A stretch of DNA of 64,000 nt, taken from positions 5,704,001 to 5,768,000 of the forward strand of contig NZ_CP142523.1 of the NCBI RefSeq assembly GCF_036885605.1. The letters run 5' to 3'. Under the pieces are notes generated by a model. It saw only the letters and a program-made list of their open reading frames with translations. It was not told where the DNA came from and did not search any database. This document shows positions 1 through 9,184 of the stretch, in pieces. The translations under genes were made by a program, and so were the position numbers. Source of the DNA: Janthinobacterium sp. TB1-E2 (GTDB lineage: Bacteria > Pseudomonadota > Gammaproteobacteria > Burkholderiales > Burkholderiaceae_D). The first letter of the stretch is position 1. The number at the start of each line of letters is the position of its first letter.

Positions 1-1158
1 CCGTACTTCTGGGACGCGGACGGCAAGCGCTATATCGACTACATCGGCTCCTGGGGTCCGGCCATCGTTGGCCACGCCCATCCGGAAGTGGTGAAAGCGG
101 TGCAGGATGCGGCCGCGCTGGGCCTGTCGTTCGGCGCGCCGACGGAAGGCGAAGTGCTGATGGCCGAGGAAATCACGCGTTTGGTACCGTCGATCGAGCA
201 GGTGCGCCTGGTCTCGTCGGGCACGGAAGCGACCATGAGCGCCCTGCGCCTGGCGCGCGGCGCCACGGGACGCGACAAGATCGTCAAGTTCGAAGGCTGC
301 TACCACGGCCACGCCGATTCGCTGCTGGTGAAAGCGGGCAGTGGCCTGCTCACCTTCGGCAACCCGACGTCGGCCGGCGTGCCGGAAGACTTCGTCAAGC
401 ATACCCTGGTGCTCGACTATAACAACGTCGAGCAGCTGAACGACGCCTTCGACAGCTTCGGCGCGGACATCGCCTGCGTCATCGTCGAACCGGTAGCCGG
501 CAATATGAACCTGGTGAAAGCGACGCCGGAATTCCTGCAGGCGATGCGCGAACTGTGCACGCAGCACGGCGCCCTGCTCATTTTCGATGAAGTCATGTGC
601 GGCTTGCGCGTGGCACTGGGCGGCGCGCAGGCGCTATACGGCATCAAGCCGGACCTGACGGCGCTGGGCAAGGTGATCGGCGGCGGCATGCCGGTGGCGG
701 CCTTCGGCGGCAGTGCGGCGCTGATGCACAACATGGCGCCGCTGGGCGCCGTCTACCAGGCCGGTACCTTGTCGGGCAACCCGGTCGCCGTGGCGGCCGG
801 CATGGCCACCTTGAAACTGATCCAGCAGCCGGGCTTCTACGAGCAGCTTGGCGCCACGGCCAAGCGCCTGGCCGAAGGCCTGACCGCCGCCGCCAAAGAA
901 GCGGGCGTGGTCTTCTGCGCCGACTACATCGGCGGCATGTTCGGCATTTATTTCAGCGAAACGCCACCGACCAGCTACGCGGAAATGATGGCCGGCGACC
1001 GCAGCAAGTTCAACGCCTTCTTCCACGCCATGCTCGACGAAGGCGTGTACTTCGCGCCCGCCGCCTTCGAAGCGGGTTTCGTCTCGGCGCAGCACGACGA
1101 TGCCGTCATCGACGCCACCATCGCCGCCGCGCGCAAGGTGTTTGCTAAGTTAGCCTAA
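1..1158 (+). CDS. hemL: Glutamate-1-semialdehyde 2,1-aminomutase, 5' end missing
   Basis: This PLP enzyme converts glutamate-1-semialdehyde to 5-aminolevulinate, the last step of the C5 route to tetrapyrroles. The reading frame is open from the first base, so about 40 N-terminal residues lie outside the window; 385 residues are visible against about 427 in the family. Visible signatures are [15 protein letters not shown], the cofactor aspartate in [15 protein letters not shown], and the Schiff-base lysine in [16 protein letters not shown]. The familiar T-G after FDEVM is C-G here, a conservative change. The gene ends convergently with the next gene, leaving only 6 bases between stop codons. 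Confidence 0.96.
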   Translation, partial: PYFWDADGKRYIDYIGSWGPAIVGHAHPEVVKAVQDAAALGLSFGAPTEGEVLMAEEITRLVPSIEQVRLVSSGTEATMSALRLARGATGRDKIVKFEGCYHGHADSLLVKAGSGLLTFGNPTSAGVPEDFVKHTLVLDYNNVEQLNDAFDSFGADIACVIVEPVAGNMNLVKATPEFLQAMRELCTQHGALLIFDEVMCGLRVALGGAQALYGIKPDLTALGKVIGGGMPVAAFGGSAALMHNMAPLGAVYQAGTLSGNPVAVAAGMATLKLIQQPGFYEQLGATAKRLAEGLTAAAKEAGVVFCADYIGGMFGIYFSETPPTSYAEMMAGDRSKFNAFFHAMLDEGVYFAPAAFEAGFVSAQHDDAVIDATIAAARKVFAKLA

Positions 1159-1164
1159 ACGCAG

Positions 1165-1881
1165 TCAGACAGTCGCGGTGTCCATCACCGCGGCCACCAG
1201 CGCCGGCAAACTGGCCATGTCGCTGAACACGACATGCGCGCCGGCCGCCTTCAGACGCGCTTCCTGGCCGGGCGCGATATGCCCGCCGCCGATGAATCCC
1301 AATACCGTCATGCCCGCCGCCACGGCGGCCGTCACGCCCGTGACGCTGTCTTCCAGCACCAGGCACTGGCTTGGCGGCACGCCAAAGGCGGCCGCCGCCG
1401 CCAGGTAGACGCCCGGATGCGGCTTGGCGTGGCCGACCAGGTCCGGTGTGAACACGCGCTTGTCGAACAGCGGCGCCATGCCAGTGCGCTCGAGCGCCGA
1501 CAGCACGCGCGCGCTGACGCTGTTCGAAGCGACGGCCTTGGGCAGCGGAATGGCGGCCAGCGCCTGCGCCACGCCGGGCACGGCGCGCAATTGCGCATCG
1601 CAAGCCGCATCGACGGCATTGCCGATGGCCATGATCTCGTCGGCCGGCAATTGCGGCAAACCCAGTTCCTTGTAGATATCCTGCATCAGCGGCACCAGGC
1701 GCTGGCCCAGGCGCGGCTCGATCAAGCCTTGCAGGGTGACGCCCTCGGGCAGGTTCGGCAGGCGCGGCCCCAGCAACTCCAGCAGCGCTTGCAGGGCCAC
1801 GGCTTCGCTGTCGATCAGCACGCCATCGCAGTCGCTGATCAGATGGGTAAAGCGCGGTGGGGTGGTGGCGGTATCAGGCAT
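1165..1881 (-). CDS. HAD-superfamily phosphatase, beta-phosphoglucomutase/YfbT-like
   Basis: A cytoplasmic HAD hydrolase of subfamily IA with 238 residues. Motif I is DCDGVLIDSE, with the nucleophile Asp17 and general acid Asp19; an alpha-helical cap follows (about residues 30-100); motif IV lies in LVLEDSVTGVTAAVAAGM. Sequence of this kind fits small phosphosugar phosphatases or phosphomutases, and the substrate cannot be named. The start at 1881 is chosen because GGAGA sits just upstream; the frame stays open further upstream to 1953, but the extra residues look non-coding. It is monocistronic and convergent with hemL. Three phased copies of AATACCA lie 165-190 bases upstream. Confidence 0.85.
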   Translation of the reverse strand: MPDTATTPPRFTHLISDCDGVLIDSEAVALQALLELLGPRLPNLPEGVTLQGLIEPRLGQRLVPLMQDIYKELGLPQLPADEIMAIGNAVDAACDAQLRAVPGVAQALAAIPLPKAVASNSVSARVLSALERTGMAPLFDKRVFTPDLVGHAKPHPGVYLAAAAAFGVPPSQCLVLEDSVTGVTAAVAAGMTVLGFIGGGHIAPGQEARLKAAGAHVVFSDMASLPALVAAVMDTATV

Positions 1882-2045
1882 GGACTCTCCAGAAGACAAC
1901 GGTGACAGGAAATGCGGCGGCCAGCCGGCCAAGGCCGGCATCGTAACGATCATAGGTGGAACAGGCGGACGCTACCACGCAGAAAATGTCTGAATGACGA
2001 TACTTTTCTGCACAGCAGGCGGCAGGCATCAATCGGCAAATACGC

Positions 2046-2073
2046 AATACCAATTTAATACCACGCAATACCA
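2046..2073. repeat. Three phased AATACCA repeats, possible operator
   Basis: AATACCA starts at 2046, 2057 and 2067, that is every 10-11 bases. The outer two are part of a longer exact direct repeat, ACGCAATACCAAT, at 2042-2054 and 2063-2075. Copies on one helix face suggest a protein-binding site. The stretch lies in the 273-base gap between the corA stop and the HAD phosphatase start. No regulator is encoded nearby. Confidence 0.35.
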
Positions 2074-2154
2074 ATGATTATCGCCGATTTTTGAAATTGC
2101 TGCGCTCGTGCTGAAACCGGGGCGCGGAGCACGCCGGCGATGCTGCGATACGGC

Positions 2155-3120
2155 TTATTTCAGCCAGCCGCGGTGGCGGAAGTACAGGAACGGTGCGATG
2201 GCGCTGGTGATCATGAGGCCCCAGGCCCATGGATAGCCGAACGACCATTCCAGTTCCGGCATCAGCTTGAAGTTCATGCCGTACACGCTGGCGATCAGGG
2301 TTGGCGGCAGGAAGGCCACGCTGGCCACCGAGAAGATCTTGATGATCTTGTTCTGGTTGATGTTGATGAAACCGACGGTGGCATCCATCAGGAAGTTGAT
2401 CTTGTCGAACAGGAAAGACGTATGGCCATCGAGCGATTCGATGTCGCGCAAGATCTGCCGCGCTTCCTCGAACTGCTCGGAATTCAATAAGCGGCCGCGC
2501 ATCAGAAAACTCACGGCGCGGCGCGTATCCATCATGTTGCGGCGGATACGGCCGTTCAAATCTTCCTCGTGGGCAATCGCATTCAGCGCTTCGGCCGCGT
2601 GCGCATCGGTAAATTCCTTTTGCAGCACGCGCGTGCTGACTTCTTCCAGGTTCTGGTAGATGCCTTCGAGCACGTCGGCCGAATACTCGGCATCGGTGGC
2701 GTACAGGTCGAGCAGCACGTCCATGTAGTCGGCAATCGAGCCTGGCCGCGAACGGGCGCGCATGCGCACCAGGCGGAACACGGGCAAGTCGTCCGTATGC
2801 ATGGAAAACAAAATCTTGCGGGCAAGAATGAAAGCCACGGTGATGACGCGCGAGGGGCCGTCGTCCTCTTCGCGCAGGAAGTCCGTGCGCAGGTGCAAGT
2901 CGCCGTTTTCCGCTTCGTAATAGCGGGCCGACGCTTCGATATCCTTGACTTCGTCTTCGCCCGGCAGGGTGACGTTGTAGATGGCCTTGACCCAGGCCCG
3001 TTCATCATCGGTGGGGTCGGTCAGGTCGACCCACACCGGTTCGGCATTTTCGAGGTCTGCGCGGCTGTCGATCGGCACCTGGTTGAGCCGGCCATTCTGT
3101 AATACAAAGACATTGATCAT
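2155..3120 (-). CDS. corA: CorA-type magnesium/divalent cation channel
   Basis: A 321-residue inner-membrane Mg2+ channel subunit (a homopentamer in the family). The long N-terminal part is the cytoplasmic funnel with a charged helical region. Two C-terminal transmembrane helices follow, with the signature YGMNF at the end of the first (near residue 281) and a periplasmic loop MPELEW before the second. The short C-tail is basic (FRHRGWLK). Length and motif match E. coli CorA (316 residues). It is monocistronic; the 222 bases upstream should hold its promoter. Confidence 0.93.
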   Translation of the reverse strand: MINVFVLQNGRLNQVPIDSRADLENAEPVWVDLTDPTDDERAWVKAIYNVTLPGEDEVKDIEASARYYEAENGDLHLRTDFLREEDDGPSRVITVAFILARKILFSMHTDDLPVFRLVRMRARSRPGSIADYMDVLLDLYATDAEYSADVLEGIYQNLEEVSTRVLQKEFTDAHAAEALNAIAHEEDLNGRIRRNMMDTRRAVSFLMRGRLLNSEQFEEARQILRDIESLDGHTSFLFDKINFLMDATVGFININQNKIIKIFSVASVAFLPPTLIASVYGMNFKLMPELEWSFGYPWAWGLMITSAIAPFLYFRHRGWLK

Positions 3121-3342
3121 GCGCGCTCTCAGCCGGATGTGGGGTTATCGTGATGTGCTGGCGCTGGCGCCAAAAATGAAAACAGCGCAAGTGTACCCGC
3201 AAAGGCCTTTTCACGACCACCCCCGGCACCGCTTTTTCACGGAAAAAGTGCGGCGTTGCACCAAGCGGGGCCGATTAAGATGCTGCGCCGCAATAGTGCC
3301 AATCAGGCAGCTTTAACTTTATGAAAAGAAAGCCCGCTGCCA

Positions 3343-4068
3343 TCAAGGCAATTCCGCCGCTCCCATGCGGCGCAGGATCACACCCGTGCGCCGGTTCAGG
3401 TAACCCGTATCGCGGTGACGGTCGTAAAAGCGGGGATTCGGCAGCATCACGGCCAGTTTTGCCGCCTGTCCCGCGCTCAGGCCCGCCGCGCTGACCCGGT
3501 AATAGTGGCGCGCGGCCGCTTCGGCGCCAAAGGTGCCCGTGCCAAACTCCACCACGTTCAGATAAATCTCGAAAATGCGCTCCTTTTCCATCAGGTTTTC
3601 CAGCATATACGTGATGATCAGTTCCTGGCCCTTGCGCACATAGCTGCGCGAACCGGACAGGAACAGATTCTTCGCCAGCTGCTGCGTGATGGTGGAGCCG
3701 CCCGCCACGACCTTCTGCTTCTTGCTATTCTTTTCATATGCCTTTTGCAAGGCTTCCCAATCCACGCCTTCGTGCTCGGAGAAATTCGCGTCTTCCGAAG
3801 CGATGATGGCCCGTTTCAGGTTGTTCGAGATGCGGTTGTACGGCACCCACGTGTGCTTGATCGTGGCCTTGGGATTTTTGTCCTGCAAGACAGACAACTG
3901 TTCGCGCATGAAGGCCGTGCTGGACGGATTATGGTCGACCCACCACCAGATTTGCAGGAAGAAATACAGTTGCACGACGATAAAGGCCAGCACGGGGACG
4001 ATGAACAGCCACTTGATCCAGCCGTAGCGGCCACCGCTTTTGCGGGCGCCCTTCTTGCCGGCGCTCAC
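3343..4068 (-). CDS. mtgA: Monofunctional biosynthetic peptidoglycan transglycosylase
   Basis: This glycosyltransferase of family 51 polymerises lipid II into glycan strands at the periplasmic face. A single membrane anchor lies at about residues 16-38 ([19 protein letters not shown]), followed by the GT51 domain with the catalytic Glu motif [15 protein letters not shown] and [17 protein letters not shown]. No transpeptidase domain is present. I choose the GTG at 4068 because it overlaps the aroE stop as GTGA, giving a normal length of 241 residues; an ATG at 4125 would lie inside aroE. It is translationally coupled to aroE. Confidence 0.94.
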   Translation of the reverse strand: MSAGKKGARKSGGRYGWIKWLFIVPVLAFIVVQLYFFLQIWWWVDHNPSSTAFMREQLSVLQDKNPKATIKHTWVPYNRISNNLKRAIIASEDANFSEHEGVDWEALQKAYEKNSKKQKVVAGGSTITQQLAKNLFLSGSRSYVRKGQELIITYMLENLMEKERIFEIYLNVVEFGTGTFGAEAAARHYYRVSAAGLSAGQAAKLAVMLPNPRFYDRHRDTGYLNRRTGVILRRMGAAELP

Positions 4069-4892
4069 AGGGCACTGCGCAGTTGCGCCAGCAAGTCCTG
4101 CGTCTGCGGCCGCACGCCACGCCACACGTAAAACGCTTCAGCCGCCTGCTCCACGAGCATGCCCAGGCCGTCGCGCACCTGCGCGCCATGCTGTACGGCA
4201 AAGTCCATGAAGACGGTGGGCTGGGCGCCGTACATCATGTCCAGCGCCAGGGTATGGCTACCGAAGATACCGGGCGGCACGGGCGGCAAGTCGCCCGCTA
4301 GGCTGGCCGAGGTGGCGTTGATGACGATATCGAAGACGCCATCGGGCTGCGCGAAACCGCCGGCGCGCAGCTGGCCGGAGTGGGCAAGCGCATCGGCAAA
4401 CTGCGCCACCAGCGCCTCGGCCGTGGCCACGGTGCGGTTGGCAATGAAGATTTCCTGCGGTCCCTGTTCCAGCAAGGGCAGCACGACGCCGCGCGCGGCA
4501 CCGCCCGCGCCCAGCAGCAGGACGCGCTTGCCGGCGACCTTCACGCCCGCGTTGCGCACGATGTCGGCCACCAGGCCCGCGCCATCGGTATTGTCGCCAA
4601 GAATGGTGTCGCCATCGAAACGCAGGGTATTGACGGCGCCGGCCGCTTGCGCGCGCGGCGTCAGCTCGGTGGCCAGCGCGCACGCGTCCAGCTTGAAGGG
4701 CACCGTCACGTTCGCGCCCTTGCCGCCCTCGGCGGCAAACGTGCGGGCCGCCAGCGCAAAGCCGTCGAGCGGCGCCAGCCGGCGGTCATAGACGATGGGC
4801 TCGCCCGTCTGCAGGGCAAACGCGGCGTGGATCAGGGGGGACTTGCTGTGGGCGATGGGATTGCCGAAGACACAATATTGATCAGGATTCAT
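4065..4892 (-). CDS. aroE: Shikimate dehydrogenase (NADP+)
   Basis: Reduces 3-dehydroshikimate to shikimate in aromatic amino acid synthesis. N-terminal substrate domain: [18 protein letters not shown], with the catalytic Lys in [10 protein letters not shown]. The Rossmann part carries [17 protein letters not shown], then the NADP-selective NRT motif ([10 protein letters not shown]) and INATSASL. About 275 residues, as usual. ATG at 4892 is preferred; a TTG at 4907 overlaps the upstream stop and would add five residues. It is the middle gene of a leftward tonB-like/aroE/mtgA unit, with 4-base overlap to mtgA. Confidence 0.95.
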   Translation of the reverse strand: MNPDQYCVFGNPIAHSKSPLIHAAFALQTGEPIVYDRRLAPLDGFALAARTFAAEGGKGANVTVPFKLDACALATELTPRAQAAGAVNTLRFDGDTILGDNTDGAGLVADIVRNAGVKVAGKRVLLLGAGGAARGVVLPLLEQGPQEIFIANRTVATAEALVAQFADALAHSGQLRAGGFAQPDGVFDIVINATSASLAGDLPPVPPGIFGSHTLALDMMYGAQPTVFMDFAVQHGAQVRDGLGMLVEQAAEAFYVWRGVRPQTQDLLAQLRSAL

Positions 4893-4903
4893 TGCTTGCT
4901 TGT

Positions 4904-5821
4904 TCAATTGCTGCCGCCAGTCAGGTTAGCTTCCATTTTTTCTTCACGCGTAAATTTGAAGCGGGTAATCACCACCCACAGGTCATCCTTGTCACTCGAC
5001 AACATGTTCGGTGGGAAACGGCCAAACGGCGCCGCGCGGCGCACGATGGCCAGGGCCGCCGCATCGAGGGCCGGATTGCCCGAACTTTTTTCCACGCGGG
5101 CGCCGCCTTCCTTCTGGTAAATCGTGCCGTCCTGGAAGATGGGGATGTAGACGACCAGTTCGCCATACATCTTGCGGCCATTCTTTTGCGGGAAATTCAG
5201 GGTGCCGATTTCCTCGATACGCTTTTGCAAGGTCTTGTAATACATGGCATAGCCGACCTCTTGCGTACTGGGTGTAATGAAGGTCTTGCGCGGGCGCTTG
5301 TTCTGGTCTTCCACGGTCTGGCTGATCTCGGCCGCCATACGGGCGATGGCCTTGCTGCTTTCCATCAAGTCCGAGCCGGTGGCCAGGGGATTGGGCTTGT
5401 CCTTTTCCGTGACGGGCGCGGCGCTGTAAGGCGTCGGCCTGGCCGCCTGCGTCAGCAGTTCCTGCTGTTTTTGTTCCAGTTCGGCGATGCGCCGGGCGCT
5501 GGCCTTGACGCTGTCGCCCTCTTCCACCTTGCGCATGTCGGGCAAGGGCGACTTGGCGCGGCCCTTGTCGGCTTGTCCGCCACCGTCGAGGTTGGCTTGC
5601 GCCAGGGCGTCGGCCTTCAGCGGCTTGTTCGCATGCTTGGCGTTGACCAGGATCACTTCCAGGCCGGGATCGGTGGCCACGGCCCGCTGCGGCGCCGGGG
5701 CGACAAAATGCATCGCCAGCAAGGCGCCGTGCGCCAGCAGCGATACCGCCACGGCTATCATCAGGAAACGATTCTCTCGGAAAGACTTCACGCGCAACCC
5801 AGTTCGCAACAAGCACACCAT
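4904..5821 (-). CDS. TonB-family C-terminal domain protein
   Basis: A 305-residue envelope protein with one N-terminal membrane anchor (about residues 20-40, [20 protein letters not shown]). A Pro/Ala/Lys-containing periplasmic linker follows, then a C-terminal TonB-like domain ([36 protein letters not shown]). The protein ends with a predicted strand, [12 protein letters not shown]. No exbB/exbD lies next to it, so a role in energising outer-membrane receptors is not certain; many such orphans are annotated only as TonB family. A GTG at 5791 is a plausible alternative start and would remove ten residues before the anchor. It is the first gene of the aroE/mtgA unit. Confidence 0.82.
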   Translation of the reverse strand: MVCLLRTGLRVKSFRENRFLMIAVAVSLLAHGALLAMHFVAPAPQRAVATDPGLEVILVNAKHANKPLKADALAQANLDGGGQADKGRAKSPLPDMRKVEEGDSVKASARRIAELEQKQQELLTQAARPTPYSAAPVTEKDKPNPLATGSDLMESSKAIARMAAEISQTVEDQNKRPRKTFITPSTQEVGYAMYYKTLQKRIEEIGTLNFPQKNGRKMYGELVVYIPIFQDGTIYQKEGGARVEKSSGNPALDAAALAIVRRAAPFGRFPPNMLSSDKDDLWVVITRFKFTREEKMEANLTGGSN

Positions 5822-5898
5822 ACAAGATGGCTGAATTCTACGTCAAAGGCGGTGCCGGCAACAGTTTTCAGCACCGCCTTTGCAGCCTGATTGGCGCC

Positions 5899-7986
5899 TT
5901 ATTTGAGCTCGGGCTCGCTGACCACGTCTTCGCTGGCCAGTTCCGCCACTTCCGCATCGGCGTCGCTGACTTGGTTCGCCGCTTCCGGCGATGGCTCGGC
6001 CGCCACGTCGCCTTCGTCCGCAGCATCGTCGCCCGCCTCTTCTTCGTAGTCGAGCTCGGCGTCGGCCGCCGCATCGGGCACGGCGGCGATTTCCAGCAGG
6101 CGCGCTTCGATGCTCAGGTCGACTTCATCCCAGCGCAGCAAGTCCAGTTTCACCTGGGCGCCGCGTGCCACCGACGGCATGCCCGGCAGCTTGATGACCA
6201 GCGGAATGTCGACCAGGCGCAGGATTTCATCTTTCAGCACGACGGCGTCGACCTGGCGCGCATTTTCCTGGTGCAACCAGCGCAAGCACCAGTAGCGTTC
6301 CATGTTCGACTGGAAATCGCCATACGCGGCATACGCGGCGTCAAACGCCGAAACGATGGCGAACAGATTCGCATCGCGCGGCTTGAACGGGGCCACCAGC
6401 GGCGCCGTCACGCCATGCTCGGCGCAGGCGATGATTTGCCACTGGTTCACCAGATCGGTATAGCGGCGCAGGGGCGAGGTGCTCCATGCATATTGATCGA
6501 CGCCCAGGCCCTGGTGCGGCGCCGCATGGGTAACCATGCGCACCTGCATCTTTGCCGCCCAGCTATTGCCGCTGCCGCCGCCCTGGCTGCGGTAAATGCC
6601 GGGCACGCCATGGTCGTGCAGCATCTTGCCCCAGGTACTGTTGGCAAAAATCATCAGCTCGGCGACGATCTTGTCGAGCGGCGCGCCACGCTTGCGGCGC
6701 GCCACGGTGACGATGTCATTTTCCACATAGAAGTTGAAATCGACGCGGTTATTCTGTTCCGGCTTCAGGCCAAACGCTTCGCGCTTCTTCATGCGGCCCT
6801 GTTCCAGCTGCTGCGCCCATTGCCACAGCACGGCAAAATCGGCCTTGTGCGGGTACTCGCCTTCGCCGCTGGCCAGGGTTTCCTCGTTGACCAGATCATC
6901 GAGCTGGTTATGGCGCAAGTTGCTGGCAATCGGCACCAGTTCGGCGCGCGTCTGCGTGCTGACCACGGCCCAGTCCGCTTTCGGGTCCAGGGTCGCGTAC
7001 AGCGACAGGGCCGGGCACGTCGTGCCTTCCGCCAGCGTAAACGCGTTGACGATTTCGTCCGGCAGCATGGTGATCTTGTCGCCCGGCATGTAGACGGTCG
7101 ACATGCGCTGGCGCGCCATCTTGTCGATCACGTCTTCCGGACGGATGCCCAGGCCCGGCGCGGCGATGTGGATACCCACTTTCACGGTGCCATCGGGCAG
7201 CGGCTGCACGGAGAAGGCATCGTCGATCTCGGTCGTGGTCACGTCGTCGATCGAGAAGGCGGCCACGTCGGCCAGCGGCAGCTTGGCCGTCACGGACGGC
7301 ACGGGCACGCTCGGGAAACCTGCGCCTTTCGGGAAATTTTCAAATAGGAACTTCGACAGGTGCAAGTCTTTCGGCGAAGCAATACCACCGACAGCCAGCA
7401 TCAGCCGCGGCGGCGTCGTGTGCAATTCCGTACACGCCGCTTCCAGCGCCTTGTATTCAATCGTGTTCTTGTCCGGCTTGAACAGCAGTTGCAGCACCAT
7501 GGGCTGCATCGAGGCGGGCAAGCGGTTCTGCTTCAGCTCTTCCACATAGCCTGCCTGCACCAGCGCCTGCTGTTTTTTCTTTTCGATACCGGCCAGGGCT
7601 GCCTTCAAGGACGCTTCCGGCGCCGCCTTGTAGCGGCCACGGCCCTTCTTGTAGAAATACACGGGCGCCGAATGCAGGGCCAGGATCAGGCCGGCCGCTT
7701 CCGGCGGCAACGGTGCGTGGCCGAAATACTCGGCGCCCAGCTCGGCAAAGCCGAACTCGTCTTCGCCCGCCACTTCCCACAGGAAATCAAGATCGATCTC
7801 GGCGGCAACCGCCTTGGCCTGTTCCAGCAGCTCGGCCGGGGCCGGCTTTTCATACTGCAGCAGCACGTCCTTGACCTTGACCTTGGTGCGCTTGCCGCTG
7901 GCCATTTCGACCTGGTACGCTTCACCCGCTTGCGACAGGACCGTGCCGACCTTGAAATCGCCGGATTCTTCAAAAAATAGATTCAT
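5899..7986 (-). CDS. RNB-domain exoribonuclease (RNase II/R family)
   Basis: A 695-residue 3'-5' exoribonuclease. The N-terminal region is a small beta-rich module (residues 1-60) plus a helical part; the RNB catalytic core starts near residue 240 with FSIDDVTTTEIDDAFSVQ, which supplies the metal-binding aspartates, followed by VGIHIAAPG and TVYMPGDKITMLPDEIVN. A degenerate S1-like end (LPGMPSVARGAQVKL) is followed by a strongly acidic tail of about 60 residues rich in Asp, Glu and Ala. It is shorter and less canonical than RNase R, so I give no symbol. Its start codon lies 2 bases after the ubiC stop, so it may be co-transcribed with mpl/yqiA/ubiC. Confidence 0.9.
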   Translation of the reverse strand: MNLFFEESGDFKVGTVLSQAGEAYQVEMASGKRTKVKVKDVLLQYEKPAPAELLEQAKAVAAEIDLDFLWEVAGEDEFGFAELGAEYFGHAPLPPEAAGLILALHSAPVYFYKKGRGRYKAAPEASLKAALAGIEKKKQQALVQAGYVEELKQNRLPASMQPMVLQLLFKPDKNTIEYKALEAACTELHTTPPRLMLAVGGIASPKDLHLSKFLFENFPKGAGFPSVPVPSVTAKLPLADVAAFSIDDVTTTEIDDAFSVQPLPDGTVKVGIHIAAPGLGIRPEDVIDKMARQRMSTVYMPGDKITMLPDEIVNAFTLAEGTTCPALSLYATLDPKADWAVVSTQTRAELVPIASNLRHNQLDDLVNEETLASGEGEYPHKADFAVLWQWAQQLEQGRMKKREAFGLKPEQNNRVDFNFYVENDIVTVARRKRGAPLDKIVAELMIFANSTWGKMLHDHGVPGIYRSQGGGSGNSWAAKMQVRMVTHAAPHQGLGVDQYAWSTSPLRRYTDLVNQWQIIACAEHGVTAPLVAPFKPRDANLFAIVSAFDAAYAAYGDFQSNMERYWCLRWLHQENARQVDAVVLKDEILRLVDIPLVIKLPGMPSVARGAQVKLDLLRWDEVDLSIEARLLEIAAVPDAAADAELDYEEEAGDDAADEGDVAAEPSPEAANQVSDADAEVAELASEDVVSEPELK

Positions 7987-7988
7987 TG

Positions 7989-8603
7989 TTATGCTTTGTT
8001 TATTAATGTGTCGGTTGCAACGGTACGAGTGACGGGCGTCAACTCCAGCACCGCCGGCAAAAATACTTCCGTTACCAGCAGCAATCCCTGGTGACGCTGA
8101 TACAGGCAGCGGCGGGCAAAAAACAGCGCCTGAGCGTCGGCGCGCCGCCCTTCGAATGCCAGCGCCGCCTGCGCCCGCTGCACCAGCGGGTGCCCGGCGC
8201 GCAAGCGGGCAAATTCCAGTTCGCCGCGGCGTACCATGCGGTCGCCAAACAGGGTCGTGCCCAGCGAACGCTCGCCCAGCGCGGAAAACAAGGGCCAGTC
8301 CGTGGCCGTCGCCTGCATGGGCACGACGGTATGGCCAAACACGGCCGGTCTGTCATCACAACGCAACAGCACTTCACGTTCCCACACGCGGCCCGCGCGG
8401 TGCAAACCAATGATGGCGGCCTCGTCGCTCAAGCAACGTGCCGTTTCCTGATGCAAACATTGCACGCGAAATGCCTGGCTATGCGCTTTCAGCTTGGCGG
8501 TCAGCGAACCGCCGCCCGTGAGCCAGTGGCGCAAGGCCGGCGGCGCATTGACGGCATTTACGTGCGCATGCCATTGCGCCTGCCGCAGCGAACCCGGCCT
8601 CAC
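7989..8603 (-). CDS. ubiC: Chorismate--pyruvate lyase
   Basis: Releases 4-hydroxybenzoate and pyruvate from chorismate, the entry step of ubiquinone synthesis. Family features are the WLTGGGSLTAKLKAH segment near the N-terminus, REVLLRCDDRPAVFGHTVVP in the middle, and LGTTLF before a C-terminal FARRCLY...VTEVFLP. The GTG at 8603 overlaps the yqiA stop as GTGA and gives 204 residues, close to other betaproteobacterial forms; an upstream ATG at 8630 would lie inside yqiA. Aromatic precursors for it come from the aroE and aroQ steps also encoded in this window. Confidence 0.9.
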   Translation of the reverse strand: MRPGSLRQAQWHAHVNAVNAPPALRHWLTGGGSLTAKLKAHSQAFRVQCLHQETARCLSDEAAIIGLHRAGRVWEREVLLRCDDRPAVFGHTVVPMQATATDWPLFSALGERSLGTTLFGDRMVRRGELEFARLRAGHPLVQRAQAALAFEGRRADAQALFFARRCLYQRHQGLLLVTEVFLPAVLELTPVTRTVATDTLINKA

Positions 8604-9184
8604 TGGGCAGCGTCCGCATCGATGCCGCAAAAGGCCAGCACGGGCGCCAGGTAGTCGGCAAATTCGCTGATGCCATGGTCGCTGCCGTCGATGAGCAACT
8701 GCCGCGCCCCCTGATAATGCGCCACCATGTCGCGGTAGTCGAGCACTTCATCGCCAGTGGCGGCAATCAGGAAATAGCGTTGCGGCTCAGTAATTTTCTC
8801 TACGGCAAACGTGCGCAGCTCGTCGATGTACTCGCGCTTGAACTCGAACGGCTTGTCCGAATGGAATTCCGTCGTCACGCCCACATGCTGTTCCAGGTCG
8901 ATCAGGGGCACGATGGCAGGATTGAGCAATACGGCGCGGCAACCGAGCTGCTCGGCCAGCCAGGTGGCGTAATAGCCACCCAGCGAGGAGCCGATTATCG
9001 TCAGCTCGGCCGCCGCCACGTCCTTGACCAGCGACAGGGCCAGCTCAATCGCCAGTTTCGGCGAAGCCGGCAATTGCGGGCACAGCCACTGTCCTTCGCG
9101 GCCCAGCGCCTGCATCTGCGCGGCCAGCAGGCGCGACTTCATCGACAGGGGCGACGAGCGGAATCCATGCAGGTACAGAATCAT
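8600..9184 (-). CDS. yqiA: YqiA-type esterase (alpha/beta hydrolase)
   Basis: A 194-residue minimal alpha/beta hydrolase. It begins MILYLHGFRSSP (oxyanion-hole strand), has the nucleophile elbow GSSLGGYYA with Ser near residue 70, an acid in ATGDEVLDYRD and the catalytic His in DGSDHGISEF. This order is typical of the YqiA family; E. coli YqiA acts on palmitoyl-CoA and p-nitrophenyl esters, but its physiological role is unclear. The ATG at 9184 overlaps the mpl stop as ATGA, and its own stop overlaps ubiC as GTGA, so mpl-yqiA-ubiC are coupled. Confidence 0.93.
   Translation of the reverse strand: MILYLHGFRSSPLSMKSRLLAAQMQALGREGQWLCPQLPASPKLAIELALSLVKDVAAAELTIIGSSLGGYYATWLAEQLGCRAVLLNPAIVPLIDLEQHVGVTTEFHSDKPFEFKREYIDELRTFAVEKITEPQRYFLIAATGDEVLDYRDMVAHYQGARQLLIDGSDHGISEFADYLAPVLAFCGIDADAAQ

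Noticed and set aside
3231-3248. CTTTTTC-ACG-GAAAAAG hairpin between mtgA and corA
   Set aside because: It is weak and A/T-only in the stem, without a T run at a useful position for either gene.
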